DNA of 64,000 nt from Bradyrhizobium sp. CCBAU 51627. GTDB lineage: Bacteria > Pseudomonadota > Alphaproteobacteria > Rhizobiales > Xanthobacteraceae. Below are positions 37,083 to 47,632 of this stretch, in pieces; positions within the stretch are counted from its first letter, which is position 1; each line of letters opens with the position of its first letter. The DNA lies in contig NZ_LBJG01000087.1 in NCBI RefSeq assembly GCF_028128765.1, forward strand, positions 1 through 64,000. Direction: 5' to 3'. The notes beneath the pieces were generated by a model that made no database searches, had not been told where the DNA came from, and saw only the letters and a program-made list of their open reading frames with translations. The position numbers and the translations under genes are program-made.

Positions 37083-40040
37083 TCAGCTCAGTGCTTCGTC
37101 CAGGAACGCCTTCAGCTGCGCCTGATGCTTGGACATCAGACCCGTGGCGGTCGCGGCGGAAGCGGCGCGGCCGACATAACGCGGACGCCGGCTTGCGCCG
37201 TTCACCTGGTTCAGCACCCATTCCAGATAGGGCTCGATGAAGTGCCAGGCACCCATGTTGCGCGGCTCTTCCTGGCACCAGATCACTTCGGCCTTCTTGA
37301 AGCGGGACAGTTCGGCCACCAGCGCCTTCAGCGGCACCGGATAGAGCTGCTCGACGCGCATCAGGTAGATGTCGTCGATGCCGCGCTTCTCGCGCTCTTC
37401 GTAGAGGTCGTAATAGACCTTGCCGGAGCAGAGCACGATGCGGCGGATCTTCTCGTCGGGAACGAGCTTGATCGCCTCGTCCGGCAGCATCTGGGCGTCA
37501 TCATAGAGGATGCGGTGGAAGGTCGTGCCCTTCGCCAGCTCTTCCAGACGCGATACCGCCCGCTTGTGACGCAGCAGCGATTTCGGCGTCATCATGATCA
37601 GGGGTTTGCGGATCTCGCGATGCAGCTGCCGGCGCAGCGCGTGGAAGTAGTTCGCCGGCGTGGTCGGATAGACCACTTGCATGTTGTCTTCCGCGCACAT
37701 CTGCAGGTAACGCTCGAGGCGCGCCGAAGAGTGCTCCGGTCCCTGACCTTCATAGCCGTGCGGCAACAGGCAGACGAGACCGGACATGCGCAGCCATTTG
37801 CGCTCGCCCGAGGAGATGAACTGGTCGAACACGACCTGCGCACCATTGGCGAAGTCGCCGAACTGGGCTTCCCACAGCGTCAGCGTGTTCGGCTCGGCGA
37901 GCGAGTAGCCGTATTCGAAGCCGAGCACCGCTTCTTCCGACAGCAGCGAGTTGATGACCTCGTAATGGCCCTGCTCGTTGCCGAGATGGTTGAACGGCGT
38001 GTAGCGGCTCTCGTCCTCCTGATCGATCAGCACCGAGTGGCGCTGCGAGAAGGTGCCGCGCTCCGAATCCTGTCCGGACAGACGGACGTGGTGGTTTTCG
38101 GCAAGCAGCGTGCAGAATGCCAGCGCTTCGCCGGTCGCCCAGTCGATGCCGTTGCCGCTGTCGATCGCCTTGGCGCGGTTGTCGAGGAAACGCTGGATGG
38201 TGCGGTGGACGCGGAAACCATCCGGCACCTTGGTGATCTTGCGGCCGATGTCCTTCAGGACCGGCAGGTCGACGCCGGTCACGCCGCGGCGCGCATCCTC
38301 TTCCTGGTCGGCGATCTTGAAACCCGCCCATTTGCCGTCGAGCCAGTCGGCCTTGTTCGGCTTGTAGGAGGTGCCGGCCTCGAACTCGGCATCGAGCCGG
38401 GCGCGCCAATCGGCCTTCAGCTTGTCGACCTCCCCCTCGGTGACCACGCCTTCGGCGACCAGGCGCTTGGCGTAGAGCGTGAGGGTCGAGGGATGGGCCG
38501 CGATCCGCTTGTACATCACCGGCTGGGTGAAAGCCGGCTCGTCGCCCTCATTGTGGCCGTAGCGGCGATAGCACCACATGTCGATGACGACAGGCTTGTG
38601 GAACTTCTGCCGGAATTCGGTCGCCACCTTCGCGGCGAACACGACGGCTTCCGGATCGTCGCCGTTCACGTGGAAGATCGGCGCGTCGATCATCTTCGCC
38701 ACGTCGGACGGATAGGGCGAGGAACGCGAGTAACGCGGATAGGTGGTGAAGCCGATCTGGTTGTTGACGATGAAGTGCACGGAGCCGCCGGTGCGGTAGC
38801 CCTTCAGGTCGGACAGGCCGAAGCATTCGGCAACCACGCCCTGGCCGGCGAACGCGGCATCGCCGTGCATCAGAAGCGGCATCACGGAGATGCGCATGTC
38901 AGGCGGATCGCCGTGCTGGTCCTGCTTGGCGCGGACCTTGCCGAGCACGACGGGATCGACGATCTCGAGATGCGAGGGGTTGGCGGTCAGCGACAGATGG
39001 ATGCGGTTGCCGTCGAACTCGCGGTCCGAGGAGGCGCCGAGGTGATACTTGACGTCACCCGAGCCTTCGACCGCGTCGGGGTTGGCCGAGCCGCCCTTGA
39101 ACTCGTGGAACAGCGCGCGGTGCGCCTTGCCCATCACCTGCGTCAGCACGTTGAGGCGGCCGCGATGCGGCATGCCCAGCACGATTTCCTTCACGCCGAG
39201 ATTGCCGCCGCGCTTGATGATCTGCTCGAGCGCGGGGATCAGCGCTTCACCGCCGTCGAGGCCGAAGCGCTTGGTGCCGGTGAACTTGGTGTCGCAGAAC
39301 TTCTCGAAGCCTTCGGCCTCGACCAGCTTCATCAGGATGGCGCGGCGACCTTCGCGGGTGAACGAGATCTCCTTGTCCGGCCCCTCGATGCGCTCCTGGA
39401 TCCACGCCTTCTGCGCGGCATTGCTGATATGCATGAACTCGACGCCGAGCGTCTGGCAATAGGTGCGCTCGCAGATCGCGGTGATCTCGCGCAGCGTGCC
39501 GTATTCGAGCCCGAGCACGTGATCGAGGAAGATCTTGCGATCGAAATCGGCTTCGGTGAAGCCGTAGGTGCGCGGGTCGAGCTCTTCGCGGTTGCGCTGG
39601 GCTTCGATGCCGAGCGGATCGAGCTTGGCGTGGAAGTGGCCGCGCATGCGGTAGGAGCGGATCAGCATCAGCGCGCGGACGGAGTCGCGCGTCGCCTGGA
39701 GCAGGTCGGCGGAGGAGAGCGCGGCACCCTTGGCCTGTGCCTTGGCGGCGATCTTGCCGCCGACCGCCTTCTCGACTTCGGCCCAATTGCCGTCGAGCGC
39801 GGAGGTCAGGTCATCCTGCGGCGTCAGCGGCCAGTTGTCCCGCTCCCAGGAGGGGCCTTCCGCGTTCTTGCTGATGTCGGCAGGCGCGTCGTTGAGGCTC
39901 TTGAAGAACTCCTGCCACTCGGCGTCGACCGAGGAGGGGTCCTTCTGGTAGCGGGCGTAGATTTCGTCGATGTAGGTGGCGTTGGTGCCCTGCAAAAATG
40001 ATGACAGGGCAAAGGCTGCGTTCGCGTCCTGGCGAGACAT
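37083..40040 (-). CDS. sucA: 2-oxoglutarate dehydrogenase E1 component
   Basis: A 985-residue thiamine-diphosphate enzyme. The N-terminal region SFLQGTNATYIDEIYARYQ is the E2/lipoyl-contact segment. Core motifs include EIVLGMPHRGRLNVL, VVAECFGLSDLKGY and GHNEGDEPAFTQPVMY, and the dehydrogenase end QEEPRNMGAWHFIEPYLEW. ATG 40040 follows GGAACCCAGT. Decarboxylates 2-oxoglutarate in the TCA cycle. Confidence 0.98.
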   Translation of the reverse strand: MSRQDANAAFALSSFLQGTNATYIDEIYARYQKDPSSVDAEWQEFFKSLNDAPADISKNAEGPSWERDNWPLTPQDDLTSALDGNWAEVEKAVGGKIAAKAQAKGAALSSADLLQATRDSVRALMLIRSYRMRGHFHAKLDPLGIEAQRNREELDPRTYGFTEADFDRKIFLDHVLGLEYGTLREITAICERTYCQTLGVEFMHISNAAQKAWIQERIEGPDKEISFTREGRRAILMKLVEAEGFEKFCDTKFTGTKRFGLDGGEALIPALEQIIKRGGNLGVKEIVLGMPHRGRLNVLTQVMGKAHRALFHEFKGGSANPDAVEGSGDVKYHLGASSDREFDGNRIHLSLTANPSHLEIVDPVVLGKVRAKQDQHGDPPDMRISVMPLLMHGDAAFAGQGVVAECFGLSDLKGYRTGGSVHFIVNNQIGFTTYPRYSRSSPYPSDVAKMIDAPIFHVNGDDPEAVVFAAKVATEFRQKFHKPVVIDMWCYRRYGHNEGDEPAFTQPVMYKRIAAHPSTLTLYAKRLVAEGVVTEGEVDKLKADWRARLDAEFEAGTSYKPNKADWLDGKWAGFKIADQEEDARRGVTGVDLPVLKDIGRKITKVPDGFRVHRTIQRFLDNRAKAIDSGNGIDWATGEALAFCTLLAENHHVRLSGQDSERGTFSQRHSVLIDQEDESRYTPFNHLGNEQGHYEVINSLLSEEAVLGFEYGYSLAEPNTLTLWEAQFGDFANGAQVVFDQFISSGERKWLRMSGLVCLLPHGYEGQGPEHSSARLERYLQMCAEDNMQVVYPTTPANYFHALRRQLHREIRKPLIMMTPKSLLRHKRAVSRLEELAKGTTFHRILYDDAQMLPDEAIKLVPDEKIRRIVLCSGKVYYDLYEEREKRGIDDIYLMRVEQLYPVPLKALVAELSRFKKAEVIWCQEEPRNMGAWHFIEPYLEWVLNQVNGASRRPRYVGRAASAATATGLMSKHQAQLKAFLDEALS

Positions 40041-40176
40041 ACTGGGTTCCTGGCGATTTCGGTTCGCGCATAACAAACGGCGCTGGCGCCGAGCTCCCCC
40101 GACAGGGCTCGACGCGACAGGCACCCTTTACCCTATTTGCTGCGAAACTTCGCCCGGAAAAGTACGAAGAAGTGAA

Positions 40177-41061
40177 TTAATCCTTCAACTTTTCGGCAAG
40201 CGTATGGCCGAGGCGGGCGGGCGACGGGGACACTGTAATCCCAGCCGATTTCATCGCCTCAGTCTTGGAACCGGCGTCGCCCTTGCCGCCCGAGATGATC
40301 GCGCCGGCATGGCCCATGCGGCGGCCAGGAGGGGCGGTGACGCCCGCGATGAAGCCGACCATCGGCTTCTTGCGGCCACGCTTGGCCTCGTCCTTGAGGA
40401 ACTGGGCGGCGTCCTCCTCGGCGGAACCGCCGATCTCGCCGATCATGATGATCGACTCGGTCCTGGGGTCGGCCAGCAGCATTTCCAGGACGTCGATGAA
40501 CTCGGTGCCCTTGACCGGGTCGCCGCCGATGCCGACCGCGGTGGTCTGGCCGAGGCCTTCCTGGGAGGTCTGGAACACGGCCTCATAGGTCAGCGTGCCG
40601 GAGCGGGAGACGATGCCGACCGAGCCGGTCTTGAAGATGTTGGCCGGCATGATGCCGATCTTGCATTCGCCGGCGGTCATGACACCCGGGCAGTTCGGCC
40701 CGATCAGGCGCGACTTGGAGCCGGCGAGCGAGCGCTTCACGCGGACCATGTCGATCACGGGAATGCCTTCGGTGATGCAGACGATCAGCGGGATCTCGGC
40801 GTCGATGGCTTCGCAGATCGCGTCCGCAGCGCCCGGCGGCGGCACGTAGATCACCGACGCATCCGCACCGGTCTTCTCACGCGCCTCGCGCACGGTGTCG
40901 AACACCGGCAGGTTCAGATGGGTCGAGCCGCCTTTGCCGGGCGAGGTGCCGCCGACCATCTTGGTGCCGTAGGCGATCGCGGCTTCGGAGTGGAAGGTGC
41001 CGTTCTTGCCGGTGAAGCCCTGGCAGATGACCTTGGTGTTCTTGTCGATCAGGATGGACAT
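40177..41061 (-). CDS. sucD: Succinyl-CoA synthetase subunit alpha
   Basis: A 294-residue alpha subunit. The N-terminal CoA-binding Rossmann part has CQGFTGKNGTFHSEAAI and VPPPGAADAI. The phosphohistidine region is RMGHAGAIISGGKG. It forms an alpha2beta2 or alpha-beta enzyme with SucC. Separated from sucC by a DUF1579 gene instead of lying directly next to it. Confidence 0.98.
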   Translation of the reverse strand: MSILIDKNTKVICQGFTGKNGTFHSEAAIAYGTKMVGGTSPGKGGSTHLNLPVFDTVREAREKTGADASVIYVPPPGAADAICEAIDAEIPLIVCITEGIPVIDMVRVKRSLAGSKSRLIGPNCPGVMTAGECKIGIMPANIFKTGSVGIVSRSGTLTYEAVFQTSQEGLGQTTAVGIGGDPVKGTEFIDVLEMLLADPRTESIIMIGEIGGSAEEDAAQFLKDEAKRGRKKPMVGFIAGVTAPPGRRMGHAGAIISGGKGDAGSKTEAMKSAGITVSPSPARLGHTLAEKLKD

Positions 41062-41096
41062 GAGGTCTGCTTTCGCGAAACTAACAGAGTGAGAGG

Positions 41097-41576
41097 TCAG
41101 TGGATGCGGCGGTAGACGCCGGTGAGCACGTCAGCCCAGCCTTCCGCGTCCGGCGAGAACTGGATCTTCAACGAATAAGAGTTGTCGTCGATGATCTCGT
41201 AGACGTGGCGTGCATTGCCGCGGAGCGAGCCGCGCACCAGCGTCAGGGTGTTGCCGACCCACCCGCCTGAGGCAGGCGAGGGCGGCGTGTAGCCGAGTGA
41301 ATCGTACCAGAACAATTTGTAGGTCCGGTCGTCGCGGTCGAAGGTGAAGATGCCGTGGGTGGCAAAGCTCTGCTTGCCGTCGCGCATCTGGACACAGTCC
41401 TGGATCAGGTAGAACCCGTTCAGGTCCATGCGCGCGACGACATGGGAGGTCGCCGGCCCGCCTTCCGTCCAGCGGGACGGAAAGACCACCTCTTCACCAT
41501 TCCATTCGCCGGCGAACGCGGCGAGACGCGCATGCTCTGCAAGTGGAGATGATGCGGCGAGATGGTCCTGGGCCAT
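41097..41576 (-). CDS. DUF1579 family protein between sucC and sucD
   Basis: A 159-residue protein of the DUF1579 type, rich in beta strands: LAAFAGEWNGEEVVFPSRW, an aromatic core FYLIQDCVQMRDGKQ, and DRTYKLFWYDSLGY. No signal peptide. Its ATG lies 4 bases after the sucC stop, and the GGGAGG in the sucC end acts as ribosome-binding site, so it is translationally coupled. The family function is not known; a lipocalin-like binding role is speculation. Confidence 0.85.
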   Translation of the reverse strand: MAQDHLAASSPLAEHARLAAFAGEWNGEEVVFPSRWTEGGPATSHVVARMDLNGFYLIQDCVQMRDGKQSFATHGIFTFDRDDRTYKLFWYDSLGYTPPSPASGGWVGNTLTLVRGSLRGNARHVYEIIDDNSYSLKIQFSPDAEGWADVLTGVYRRIH

Positions 41577-41580
41577 GGCC

Positions 41581-42777
<1,197 letters not shown>

Positions 42778-42925
42778 ATGGTTGCTCCCTGAACCCGCGG
42801 GCGGTGACCCCTTAAGGCCCACCTCAGTCTTGTGGCTGGCATACCATATACCACAGGAACTGCAACCCGGATTCTTTGACATCGAAATGGACCAGACCCG
42901 CCCCGGTCAGCAGGGTCCGGAAATG

Positions 42926-42960
42926 AAACCGCCGAAGACCGGGTTTCGATCTTCGGCGGG
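42926..42960 (-). terminator. Terminator after mdh
   Basis: On the minus strand CCGCCGAAGA and TCTTCGGCGG form a 10-bp stem, followed by a T-rich tail (TTTCATTT). It lies between mdh and sucC and may reduce read-through or mark separate promoters. Confidence 0.7.
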
Positions 42961-42971
42961 AATTGTCGCGC

Positions 42972-43940
42972 TTAGCGGCCGAGAAGATCGGGTGCGATCT
43001 TCTTGCAGGCATCAACAAGGCCCTGCACGGCGCCGACCGACTTGTCGAAGGCTTCGCGGTCCTTGCCGGCGAGCTCGATCTCGACGACGCGCTCGACGCC
43101 CTTGGAGCCGATCACGACCGGCACGCCGACATACATGTCCTTCACGCTGTACTCGCCGTTCAGGTACGCGGCGCAGGGCAGCACGCGCTTCTTGTCGCGC
43201 AGATAGCTCTCGGCCATCGCGATCGCGGAAGCCGCCGGCGCGTAGAAGGCCGAGCCGGTCTTGAGCAGGTTGACGATCTCGGCGCCGCCGTTGCGGGTGC
43301 GGTCGACGATCTCGTCGAGGCGCGCCTGCGAGGTCCAGCCCATCTTGACGAGGTCGGGCAGCGGGATGCCGGCGACGGTGGAGTACTTCACCAGCGGCAC
43401 CATGGTGTCGCCGTGACCGCCGAGCACGAAGGCGGTGACGTCCTCAACGGAGACGTTGAATTCGTCGGCCAGGAAGTAGCGGAAGCGCGCGGAATCGAGC
43501 ACGCCGGCCATGCCGACGACCTTCTTGTGCGGCAGGCCCGAGGCCTTCTGCAGGGCCCACACCATCGCGTCGAGCGGGTTGGTGATGCAGATGACGAAGG
43601 CATCCGGCGCGTACTTCTTGATGCCCGCCCCGACCTGCTCCATGACCTTGAGGTTGATGGAGAGGAGGTCGTCGCGGCTCATGCCGGGCTTGCGCGGCAC
43701 GCCGGCGGTGACGATGCAGACCTTGGCGTTTTCGAGCGCCTCGTAGGAGTTGGCACCGCTATAGTTCGCGTCGAAGCCGTCGACCGGCGAGGACTGCGCG
43801 ATATCGAGCGCCTTGCCCTGCGGCACGCCCTCGGCGATGTCGAACATCACGACGTCGCCCAATTCTTTCAGGCCGATGAGGTGAGCCAGCGTTCCGCCGA
43901 TCTGACCGGAGCCAATCAAAGCAATCTTGTCGCGCGCCAT
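42972..43940 (-). CDS. mdh: Malate dehydrogenase, LDH-like type
   Basis: A 322-residue NAD-dependent malate dehydrogenase. The NAD site is IGSGQIGGTLAHL, GVPRKPGMSRDDLL carries the substrate-binding Arg loop, ITNPLDAMVW follows, and GGHGDTMVPL holds the catalytic His. It belongs to the LDH-like subfamily usual in alphaproteobacteria. ATG 43940 follows AAAGGAC. It heads the suc gene block. Confidence 0.98.
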   Translation of the reverse strand: MARDKIALIGSGQIGGTLAHLIGLKELGDVVMFDIAEGVPQGKALDIAQSSPVDGFDANYSGANSYEALENAKVCIVTAGVPRKPGMSRDDLLSINLKVMEQVGAGIKKYAPDAFVICITNPLDAMVWALQKASGLPHKKVVGMAGVLDSARFRYFLADEFNVSVEDVTAFVLGGHGDTMVPLVKYSTVAGIPLPDLVKMGWTSQARLDEIVDRTRNGGAEIVNLLKTGSAFYAPAASAIAMAESYLRDKKRVLPCAAYLNGEYSVKDMYVGVPVVIGSKGVERVVEIELAGKDREAFDKSVGAVQGLVDACKKIAPDLLGR

Positions 43941-44070
43941 GTGAACCTGTCCTTTAGAGACGTAAGGAGGGGAAAAACTGAGAGGGTGGTTATCCCTTTC
44001 GCTTGCCCCGTTCAAGTCGGCGGATGCCCATTTGTCGGGCTTGGCGCGATAGCAGCCAGCATACCCGGTC

Positions 44071-44176
44071 CGTCATTCCGGGATGCGCCGACAGGCGCAG
44101 GCCCGGAATCCATCGGGCGGCGGAGTTTGTAGCGCAATGGATTCCGGGCTCGCGCTTCGCGCGCCCCGGAATGACA
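44071..44176. repeat. Palindromic repeat, GTCATTCCGGG family, copy 1
   Basis: CGTCATTCCGGGATGCGCCG at the left and GCGCGCCCCGGAATGACAG at the right are inverted. Inner segments CCCGGAATCCATCG and CGATGGATTCCGGG-like ATGGATTCCGGGC pair. Between zapE (left) and the mdh promoter side; a short relative is at 52909-52950. Confidence 0.8.
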
Positions 44177-44193
44177 GCGCTGGCAAATAGGAC

Positions 44194-45381
44194 TTAAGTC
44201 TCCACCAGCCCCTTGGTGGAGCCGCTGGCCGTGGAATCCTTGCGGCCGTGGGGCAGTGCCAGATAGGATTCCGAGCTCATCTCGATCAGGCGCGAGGCGG
44301 TCCGCTTGAACTCCATGGCCTCGTTGCCCTCGGTGGCGAGGTAGAGAGAGATCGGGTTGGCATCTGCGGACGCCATCAGCTTCACGGCATTGTCATAGAA
44401 CGTGTCGATCAGCGTGATGAAGCGCTTGGCGGCGTTGCGTTGGGAGAAGTCCATCACTGGAATATGGTCGACCAGGATGGTGTGATAGTCGTGCGCCAGC
44501 CTGAGGTAGTCGGATGCACCGAGCGGCTTCTCGCAGAGATCCGCGAACGAAAACCGCGCCACGCCATGGGCCGCGCACGGCACGTGCAGGGTGCGGCCCT
44601 TGATCTGGATGTCGTGCGACTTGCACTTCGCATTGCCGGTCATCCTCTTCCAGGCGCGGTCGAGCGCGGCGTCGGCATCGCCATCCGCCGGCGTCAGCCA
44701 CATCGGCACACCCTGCAGCTTTTCCAGCCGGAAGTCGGTGCGCGCATCGAGGCGCGAGACGTCCATGTGCTCGGTGATCTGCTTGATGAAAGGCAGGAAC
44801 AGCGCGCGATTCAAACCGCCCTTGTAGAGATCGTCGGGCGCGACGTTGGAGGTCGCGACCACGACGGTGCCGAGCTCGAACAATTTTGCGAACAGGCGTC
44901 CCAGGATCATCGCGTCCGCAATGTCGGTGACGTGGAATTCGTCGAAGCAGAGCAGCCAGCTTTCCTCGAAGATCGCATTCGCCGTCAGCGCGATGACGTC
45001 TCCGTCGGGGATCTGTCCGCGCGCGATGCTCTGGCGATAGTCGTAGATGCGCTCGTGCACGTCAGCCATGAATTCGTGGAAATGCGCGCGGCGCTTGTGC
45101 TCGACATTCGAGTGCTGGAAGAACAGGTCCATCAGCATCGTCTTGCCGCGGCCAACCTCGCCATGGATGTAGAGCCCGTGCGGCACCTCATCCTTATCGC
45201 CGTTGCTGAACAGGCGGGCGAACAGACCCTGCTTGCGCTTGGGGCTGTAGTTCGCGAGGCGCAGATCCAGCGCCGTATAGGCTTCGGCGACTTCGGCCTG
45301 CGCGGCGTCGGGCTCGATCGCGCCGGAGGCGATCTCGGCCTGGTATGCATCGCTGAAGGAGGAATTCGGGGTGGAGAGCAT
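44194..45381 (-). CDS. zapE: Cell division protein ZapE (AFG1-like ATPase)
   Basis: A 395-residue P-loop ATPase. Walker A is GEVGRGKT (74-81), Walker B/catalytic is LLCFDEFHVTDIADAMIL, and the AFG1 features NYSPKRKQGLF and VVVATSNVAPDDLYKGGLNR are present. ZapE destabilises or regulates FtsZ rings in E. coli. Its family also includes mitochondrial AFG1/LACE1, so a protein-quality role is possible. Own unit between mdh and thpR. Confidence 0.94.
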   Translation of the reverse strand: MLSTPNSSFSDAYQAEIASGAIEPDAAQAEVAEAYTALDLRLANYSPKRKQGLFARLFSNGDKDEVPHGLYIHGEVGRGKTMLMDLFFQHSNVEHKRRAHFHEFMADVHERIYDYRQSIARGQIPDGDVIALTANAIFEESWLLCFDEFHVTDIADAMILGRLFAKLFELGTVVVATSNVAPDDLYKGGLNRALFLPFIKQITEHMDVSRLDARTDFRLEKLQGVPMWLTPADGDADAALDRAWKRMTGNAKCKSHDIQIKGRTLHVPCAAHGVARFSFADLCEKPLGASDYLRLAHDYHTILVDHIPVMDFSQRNAAKRFITLIDTFYDNAVKLMASADANPISLYLATEGNEAMEFKRTASRLIEMSSESYLALPHGRKDSTASGSTKGLVET

Positions 45382-45447
45382 CGCCCTTTACCGCCAGAGA
45401 CCGGCGGAAATTGCAAGCCGTCAATTGGTGGACGGGGTATGCGCTTT

Positions 45448-45506
45448 CGTGTCCCGGACGCGCAGCAGCGCACGACTTTGCGGCGCACTGCGTCCGGGGC
45501 ACGAGA
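45448..45506. repeat. Palindromic repeat, TCCCGGACGCG family, copy 2
   Basis: GTGTCCCGGACGCGCAGCAG and GCGTCCGGGGCACGAG form the arms; related to 28604-28682. It lies in the 126-base gap upstream of zapE and directly after the thpR stop. Confidence 0.65.
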
Positions 45507-45507
45507 C

Positions 45508-46044
45508 CTATTCACACAGCTCGTAGGCGTCCTCGACTACGTACGGGCCGCCGCCGGTCGATGCGCGCGAGGAGAACAGCACGAAGCGCTCCGCCGTGAA
45601 CGCCTTGCTCGGGAAGTAGCCGCGGATCGAGAGATAGTCGGCGACGTCGCGGTCGGAGGCATCGTGCAGGCGGGCCAGCGTGACGTGCGGGATATATTTG
45701 CGCCCCTCCGGATCGAGGCCGATCCGCTGCATCATGCGTTCGAGCTCGGCCTGCAATTCCATCAGCGGCTTGCTTGGCGCAATCGTCGCAACGACCGCCC
45801 TCGGCTTGCGGCCGCCAAAACTCGTCAGCCCCTGCACTTTCACCTCGAACGGCTTGCGATCGACGCGAAACAGCATCGATGCGATCTCGTTGGCGGAGGC
45901 GCCGTCGATATCGCCGATGAAGCGTAATGTGACGTGATAATTTTCGGGGTCGATCCACCGGGCGCCGGGAAGGCCGCCCCGCAAGTTGGAAAGCGACTGG
46001 CCGATCTCGGCCGGAATTTCCAGACCAGTGAACAAACGCGGCAT
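45508..46044 (-). CDS. thpR: RNA 2',3'-cyclic phosphodiesterase (ThpR, 2H family)
   Basis: A 178-residue 2H-superfamily protein with two HxT motifs: HVTL at 37-40 and HVTL at 120-123. These act on 2',3'-cyclic RNA ends; the family was long called 2'-5' RNA ligase. ATG 46044 has GGGAG 9 bases upstream and starts the typical MPRLFTGLEIP sequence. Confidence 0.93.
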   Translation of the reverse strand: MPRLFTGLEIPAEIGQSLSNLRGGLPGARWIDPENYHVTLRFIGDIDGASANEIASMLFRVDRKPFEVKVQGLTSFGGRKPRAVVATIAPSKPLMELQAELERMMQRIGLDPEGRKYIPHVTLARLHDASDRDVADYLSIRGYFPSKAFTAERFVLFSSRASTGGGPYVVEDAYELCE

Positions 46045-46218
46045 CGTTTCGCACTCCCGATGCTTGGGTACGGCCCCACGAAGCAGAACCATATCCAAAT
46101 TAGAGCCGGCGACGAATCACCGGTACCCTGATTCCTATCGCAGTTGTGTGACTCTGCGAAGCATCGCGCGTCTCACCCCGGGAAAACCCTGGGAATTAGG
46201 GCTGGCGTTGCCTGTTTT

Positions 46219-46854
46219 TCAACGCCGATGCTCGTTGATGGTGCCAAGGAATGCCTCCACGGTGGGCAGCATCCTGCCAACGACGATGTCGACGCCTTCA
46301 GCCGTCGGATGAATGCCGTCGGTCTGGTTGAGCTTGGCATCGGCCGCGACACCGTCGAGGAAGAACGGATAGAGCGGCACGTCGAACTGCTTCGCCAAAT
46401 CAGGATAAATCGAATTGAAGCGCGCGCCATAGTCGGCGCCGAAATTCGGCGGCGCCAGCATGCCACACAGCATCACGGCGATCTTGCGCGCCTTGAGACG
46501 CCGAACGATGTCGGTCAACGCCACCCGCGTCAAGTCGGGGTCGATGCCGCGCATCGCGTCGTTGGCGCCAAGCTCGACGATGACGGCATCAGTTCCATCG
46601 GGCACCGACCAGTCGAGCCGGTCGCGGCCGCCGGAGGAGGTGTCCCCCGACACACCGGCGTTGGTCATCTCGACCTCTATGCCTTTGGCCTGCAAAGCTT
46701 TTTGAAGCTTCGCCGGGAACGCATCCTGGGCCGGAAGGCCGAGACCGGCGCTCAGGGAATCGCCGAGAACGACAAGCTTGATCGGTTTTGTCGTTTCCGC
46801 CCCAGCCGGATGGGCGAGCGTCATCAAAGCGAGCATCAACACGGCTATGTGCAT
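46219..46854 (-). CDS. tesA: SGNH/GDSL arylesterase, TesA type
   Basis: A 211-residue secreted esterase. Signal peptide MHIAVLMLALMTLAHPAGA, then block I GDSLSAGLG with nucleophile Ser33, the GANDAMRG block with Asn99, and DGIHP with Asp179/His182. It is an acyl/aryl-esterase or lysophospholipase I type. Start choice is uncertain: ATG 46854 begins the signal peptide, while upstream ATG 46911 is in frame but would overlap the divergent ABC gene start. Divergent from the ABC transporter, as in E. coli tesA/ybbA. Confidence 0.9.
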   Translation of the reverse strand: MHIAVLMLALMTLAHPAGAETTKPIKLVVLGDSLSAGLGLPAQDAFPAKLQKALQAKGIEVEMTNAGVSGDTSSGGRDRLDWSVPDGTDAVIVELGANDAMRGIDPDLTRVALTDIVRRLKARKIAVMLCGMLAPPNFGADYGARFNSIYPDLAKQFDVPLYPFFLDGVAADAKLNQTDGIHPTAEGVDIVVGRMLPTVEAFLGTINEHRR

Positions 46855-46909
46855 GAACAATCCGTAACGCCTCTCGACCGCGCGTGCGGAGTTGCCATAT
46901 GACCGGACC

Positions 46910-47632
46910 ATGGACAGTCGCATCGAACCCTCTTCCCTCGCCGGCACGACGCCGGACACCATCGCCATTTCCAATGTCAATCTCTCGCTGGGAACGGGGG
47001 CGGCACGCGTTCACATCCTCAAGGATATCAGCCTGCGCGTCGGCTCGGGCGAGACGATCGGCCTGATCGGCCCGTCAGGTTCGGGCAAATCCACGCTGCT
47101 GATGGTGATGGCGGGGCTGGAGCGCCCTGACAGTGGAGAGGTGGTGGTGTCAGGCACGCCTTTCAATGCCCTCGACGAGGATGCGCTGGCGCGCTTCCGC
47201 GGCCGCCAGGTCGGCATCGTCTTCCAGTCCTTTCACCTGATCCCGACCATGACGGCATTGGAGAACGTCGCGGTGCCGCTCGAGCTCGCCGGCAATCCCG
47301 ACGCCAACAAGCGCGCGGCCGAAGAGCTGCAATCGGTCGGCCTCGGCGATCGCCTGCATCATTATCCGATGCAGCTCTCCGGCGGCGAGCAGCAGCGCGT
47401 CGCGCTCGCGCGCGCGCTGGCGCCCGATCCGGCCATCCTGGTCGCGGATGAGCCGACCGGCAATCTCGACGAGACCACGGGCAAGCAGATCGTCGACCTG
47501 CTCTTCACCAAGCACGCCGAACGCGGCATGACCTTGGTGCTGGTCACGCACGATTCCTCGCTCGCGCATCGCTGCGATCGCGTGATCCGCCTGCGCTCGG
47601 GCCGCATCGACACCCAGACGACCAAAGCATGA
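46910..47632 (+). CDS. ABC transporter ATP-binding protein, YbbA/LolD type
   Basis: A 240-residue ATPase. Walker A is GPSGSGKS (54-61), signature LSGGEQQRVALARAL, Walker B ILVADEPTGNLD, and H-loop VLVTHDSSLAHR. It pairs with the FtsX-type permease downstream (4-base overlap ATGA). The neighbourhood tesA/ybbA/ybbP of E. coli is preserved. It may extrude a lipid or hydrophobic compound. Confidence 0.94.
   Translation: MDSRIEPSSLAGTTPDTIAISNVNLSLGTGAARVHILKDISLRVGSGETIGLIGPSGSGKSTLLMVMAGLERPDSGEVVVSGTPFNALDEDALARFRGRQVGIVFQSFHLIPTMTALENVAVPLELAGNPDANKRAAEELQSVGLGDRLHHYPMQLSGGEQQRVALARALAPDPAILVADEPTGNLDETTGKQIVDLLFTKHAERGMTLVLVTHDSSLAHRCDRVIRLRSGRIDTQTTKA

Noticed and set aside
37125..40001. 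Long plus-strand frame opposite sucA
   Set aside because: It mirrors the sucA coding sequence in high-GC DNA; its translation is rich in Arg/Asp/Val repeats, has no motifs, and SucA is unmistakable.
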